This document shows, one piece after another, positions 4,491-6,657 of a stretch of 6,657 bases of DNA. This DNA comes from Microcaldota archaeon. Lineage in GTDB: Archaea > Micrarchaeota > Micrarchaeia > Anstonellales > Bilamarchaeaceae. Every line of letters starts with the position of its first letter. The stretch's first letter is position 1. The DNA is taken from the NCBI GenBank assembly GCA_026992595.1, contig JALWZW010000025.1, positions 1 to 6,657 on the forward strand. The letters run 5' to 3'. The notes under the pieces were generated by a model. It did no database searches and had not been told where the DNA came from. It was given only the letters and a program-made list of their open reading frames with translations. The position numbers were made by a program, and so were the translations under genes.

Positions 4491-6077
4491 ATGCGCTTTT
4501 TGGTTTTAGTTGGTTCCATAATGTCTGGGCTGGGAAAAGGGATCGCGTCAGCATCTATCGCAAAACTCCTTAAAATGCGCGGATTAAAAGTCGGGATGGT
4601 AAAATTTGACGGATATTTAAATGTGGACTGCGGCACCATGAACCCCTTTAGGCACGGCGAAGTGTTTGTGCTCCAAGACGGTAGCGAAGTGGATATGGAT
4701 TTTGGAACTTATGAACGATTTCTTAACGAAGACATTAAAGGAAGCGCTTCTATTACGGGCGGCAAGATATTCAAGAAAATAATAGAGAAGGAGAGGAAGG
4801 GAGGGTATTTGGGGGAAGATGTACAGTTTGTTCCTCACCTTACGCGTGAGATAAAAAATTGGGTGAAAAAGGAGGCGGAAGGGAAGGATGTAGTGATTAT
4901 AGAGGTAGGTGGAACGGTGGGGGATTTGGAGAACGGCTATTTTTTAGAAGCGATGAGACAGCTTAAAGCAGAGGAAGAGGTGGTGGTAGCGCAACTTACA
5001 TATGTGCCTATAACCGCAAATGGTGAGGAGAAAACAAAACCAACGCAGCATGCCACGCGCCTTCTTCAAAGCATAGGACTGCAACCAGACATAATAATAT
5101 GCAGGGCAGAACGCAACCTCAAAAAGGAAACCAAAAGAAAAATAGCGCTTTACTGCAATGTGCGAGAGGAAGATGTATTTAACGACCCTAAATTAGAGAG
5201 CGTTTACCACCTTCCTTTAATATTTGAAAAAGAGGGAGTGTGCAAAAGGATATTGGCAAAATTGGGCCTCAAATATAGAGCGGCAAACATAAAGCAGTGG
5301 GCAAACCTCACAAAACGAATAAATAAAGGAGAGAGGGTGGAGATAGCGATAGTTGGGAAGTATATTTCAGTTAAAGATGCATACGCGAGCGTTAAAGAAG
5401 CGATAATGCATGCCACCGCATATACGCGCGCAAAAGCAGTGTTAAAATGGATAGAAGCAGAGAGGATAGAGAAGGAAGGGGTGAGAGCGCTTAGAGGATG
5501 TAAAGGGATATTGGTGCCCGGAGGATTTGGAAAGCGGGGAATAGAGGGAAAGATAAAAGCGGTGGAGTTTGCGCGTAAAAATAAAATACCTTTTTTAGGT
5601 TTGTGCCTAGGAATGCAGTTGATGGCGGTGGAGTTTGCGCGTAATGTGTGCGGCATGGAAGCATCTTCTTCAGAATTTGATAAGGCGAAAATACCAATAG
5701 TGGATTTGCTGCCAGAGCAACGCGGCCTTTCTCAATTAGGCGGAACTATGCGCAAAGGCGCCATAAAAATTATTTTAAAGGAAAATACGCTCGCCTTTAA
5801 TGCCTATAAAAGCAAAGAGATTTATGAAAGGCACAGGCACAGATATGCGCTTAATAGAGAATATCTGCCAGAATTGGAAAAGAAGGGGTTGGTGGTTTCT
5901 GGAATGTCGTCAGATGGCGTTGCTGAAATTATTGAGTGGAAAACTTCATTCGGTATTGCAACCCAAGCGCACGCAGAGTTTACAAGCAGGTTTGAGAGGC
6001 CTGCTCCTCTCTTTGTAGCTTTCCTCAAGGCAGCGTTGGAGTTTAAATTAAAAGGGAAAGAAGCAAAGAATAATTAA
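4491..6077 (+). CDS. pyrG: CTP synthase (glutamine-hydrolysing)
   Basis: CTP synthase converts UTP, ATP and glutamine to CTP, the last step of de novo pyrimidine nucleotide synthesis, in the cytoplasm. The 528 residues match the family's usual length. The synthetase domain (about 1-265) shows the P-loop SGLGKG at 12-17, LNVDCGTMNPFRHGEVFVL around 43-61, D70, the EVGGTVGD motif from E138 (metal ligand by family comparison) and the UTP-site segment GEEKTKPTQHA. The class I glutamine amidotransferase domain (about 285-520) has IVGKY near its start, GGFGKRG, nucleophile C372 in GLCLGMQ, then GGTMRKG, ERHRHRY, and His494/Glu496 completing the triad. Two changes stand out: HAE instead of the usual HPE around the triad, and FDGYLN where DPY is typical. 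The catalytic residues are intact, so it should be active. It stands alone, divergent from the ATPase. Confidence 0.98.
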   Translation: MRFLVLVGSIMSGLGKGIASASIAKLLKMRGLKVGMVKFDGYLNVDCGTMNPFRHGEVFVLQDGSEVDMDFGTYERFLNEDIKGSASITGGKIFKKIIEKERKGGYLGEDVQFVPHLTREIKNWVKKEAEGKDVVIIEVGGTVGDLENGYFLEAMRQLKAEEEVVVAQLTYVPITANGEEKTKPTQHATRLLQSIGLQPDIIICRAERNLKKETKRKIALYCNVREEDVFNDPKLESVYHLPLIFEKEGVCKRILAKLGLKYRAANIKQWANLTKRINKGERVEIAIVGKYISVKDAYASVKEAIMHATAYTRAKAVLKWIEAERIEKEGVRALRGCKGILVPGGFGKRGIEGKIKAVEFARKNKIPFLGLCLGMQLMAVEFARNVCGMEASSSEFDKAKIPIVDLLPEQRGLSQLGGTMRKGAIKIILKENTLAFNAYKSKEIYERHRHRYALNREYLPELEKKGLVVSGMSSDGVAEIIEWKTSFGIATQAHAEFTSRFERPAPLFVAFLKAALEFKLKGKEAKNN

Positions 6078-6102
6078 CAAAAATGTGGAAAATTTGAAAA
6101 CC

Positions 6103-6110
6103 ATAAAAAG
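6103..6110 (+). promoter_or_regulatory. TATA box of the AAA_14-type ATPase gene
   Basis: ATAAAAAG is centred about 26 bp before the ATG at 6132, in the 54-bp gap after pyrG. No ribosome binding site lies between, so a leaderless mRNA is expected and the gene is not simply a tail of the pyrG transcript. Confidence 0.55.
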
Positions 6111-6131
6111 ATTTTTGTGCAACTACACTTT

Positions 6132-6657
6132 ATGGAGAATCTAAAAGAGCTCATAGTTATCCAAAACCCCCACTTTGAAGAAAACTTTTTCTATCCCTAC
6201 CCCCTAAAGAGAGCGTTCTTTGGAGAAGTTGTAAAAAATATAAATATCCCACACATTATTGCTATTTCTGGGGTAAGGCGAACGGGAAAATCCACCCTTC
6301 TAAAACAGGTCATCAACCACTTAATATCAAACGGAGTTCCAAGAAAAAATATCCTCTACTTTAGTTATGATGAAGTGGTTGAAAATCCGCTAAACATCAT
6401 AAAAGAATGGGAAGAGATAATATCAAGAAAAATAAGAGGGAGAAATTATTACCTTCTCCTTGATGAGGTGCAAAAACTCAGCAATTGGGGGGAAAAAATA
6501 AAGACATTATACGACCACCTAAACCTTAAAATAATTGTTAGCGGTTCTTCCTCTTTGGGAATAAAAAAGGGGAAGGAGAGTTTAGCGGGAAGGGTGATAG
6601 AGTGGGAATTGAAACCTCTTGCATTTTCTGAATTTCTCCTATTTTCTTCTAAAGCTG
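6132..6657 (+). CDS. AAA_14/DUF4143-type ATPase, 3' end cut by window edge
   Basis: The frame runs from ATG 6132 to the window end with no stop: 175 residues, the N-terminal part of a protein usually near 400. Walker A is GVRRTGKST at 47-55, after the typical hydrophobic strand IPHIIAIS. Walker B is LLLDEVQ at 108-114 (D111, E112), and the DEVQ/DEIQ form is a hallmark of the family. A sensor-1-like IIVSGSSSLG follows at 134-143, then LAGRV and the conserved LKPLAFSEFLLF at 160-171, which matches the family's GR...L.PLSF.EF pattern. The missing C-terminal half normally carries the DUF4143 region. These ATPases are widespread in archaea and bacteria, usually solitary, and of unknown function. 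It is a different subfamily from the - strand ATPase. I saw no copy of the U1-U4 repeats before it. Confidence 0.9.
   Translation, partial: MENLKELIVIQNPHFEENFFYPYPLKRAFFGEVVKNINIPHIIAISGVRRTGKSTLLKQVINHLISNGVPRKNILYFSYDEVVENPLNIIKEWEEIISRKIRGRNYYLLLDEVQKLSNWGEKIKTLYDHLNLKIIVSGSSSLGIKKGKESLAGRVIEWELKPLAFSEFLLFSSKA

Noticed and set aside
5204..5656. 150-codon open frame on the - strand within pyrG
   Set aside because: It is a shadow of pyrG with low-complexity composition and no family features.

Overview
The window is archaeal. The evidence is a tRNA-Arg gene interrupted by a 24-nt intron that folds as a canonical bulge-helix-bulge, an archaeal class III (pilin-type) signal peptide, TATA boxes about 26 bp upstream of most start codons with no ribosome binding site (leaderless mRNAs), a tRNA without encoded CCA, and two archaeal-style P-loop ATPases. 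The compact layout and orphan ATPases would suit a DPANN-like lineage, but that placement is a guess; no marker here fixes it.

Layout. Positions 1-286 hold the end (or all) of an unrecognised basic protein. A cell-envelope block on the + strand follows: a cysteine-rich lipoprotein (317-1048), LemA (1080-1628) and the membrane zinc protease HtpX (1637-2509), which form a tight two-gene unit, and a small pilin-like surface protein (2544-2990). A 128-bp gap leads to tRNA-Arg(UCG) on the - strand (3119-3217). Next, on the - strand, is a solitary archaeal AAA-type ATPase with a C-terminal winged-helix-like region (3324-4352). It is tightly bracketed by pairs of 29-30-bp palindromic repeats. CTP synthase (pyrG, 4491-6077) runs divergently from it, and a second orphan ATPase of the AAA_14/DUF4143 type (6132 onward) is cut by the window edge.

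How the genes relate. LemA and HtpX are a recurrent pair linked to membrane protein quality control. The lipoprotein and pilin-like protein nearby are also exported, so 317-2990 reads as a small envelope neighbourhood. pyrG is housekeeping (UTP to CTP) and appears unrelated to its flanking ATPases.

The most unusual structure is the ATPase with its repeats. In order these are U1-U2-[gene]-U3-U4. U2 and U3 are identical over 30 bp, and U1 resembles U4 (26 of 30 aligned columns). U2 runs into the gene's stop codon and U3 abuts its TATA box. This fits a self-contained cassette that could excise by recombination between U2 and U3, or an ATPase that recognises its own flanking sites. Neither idea can be proved from this window alone. 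No gene-free stretch exceeds 300 bp.
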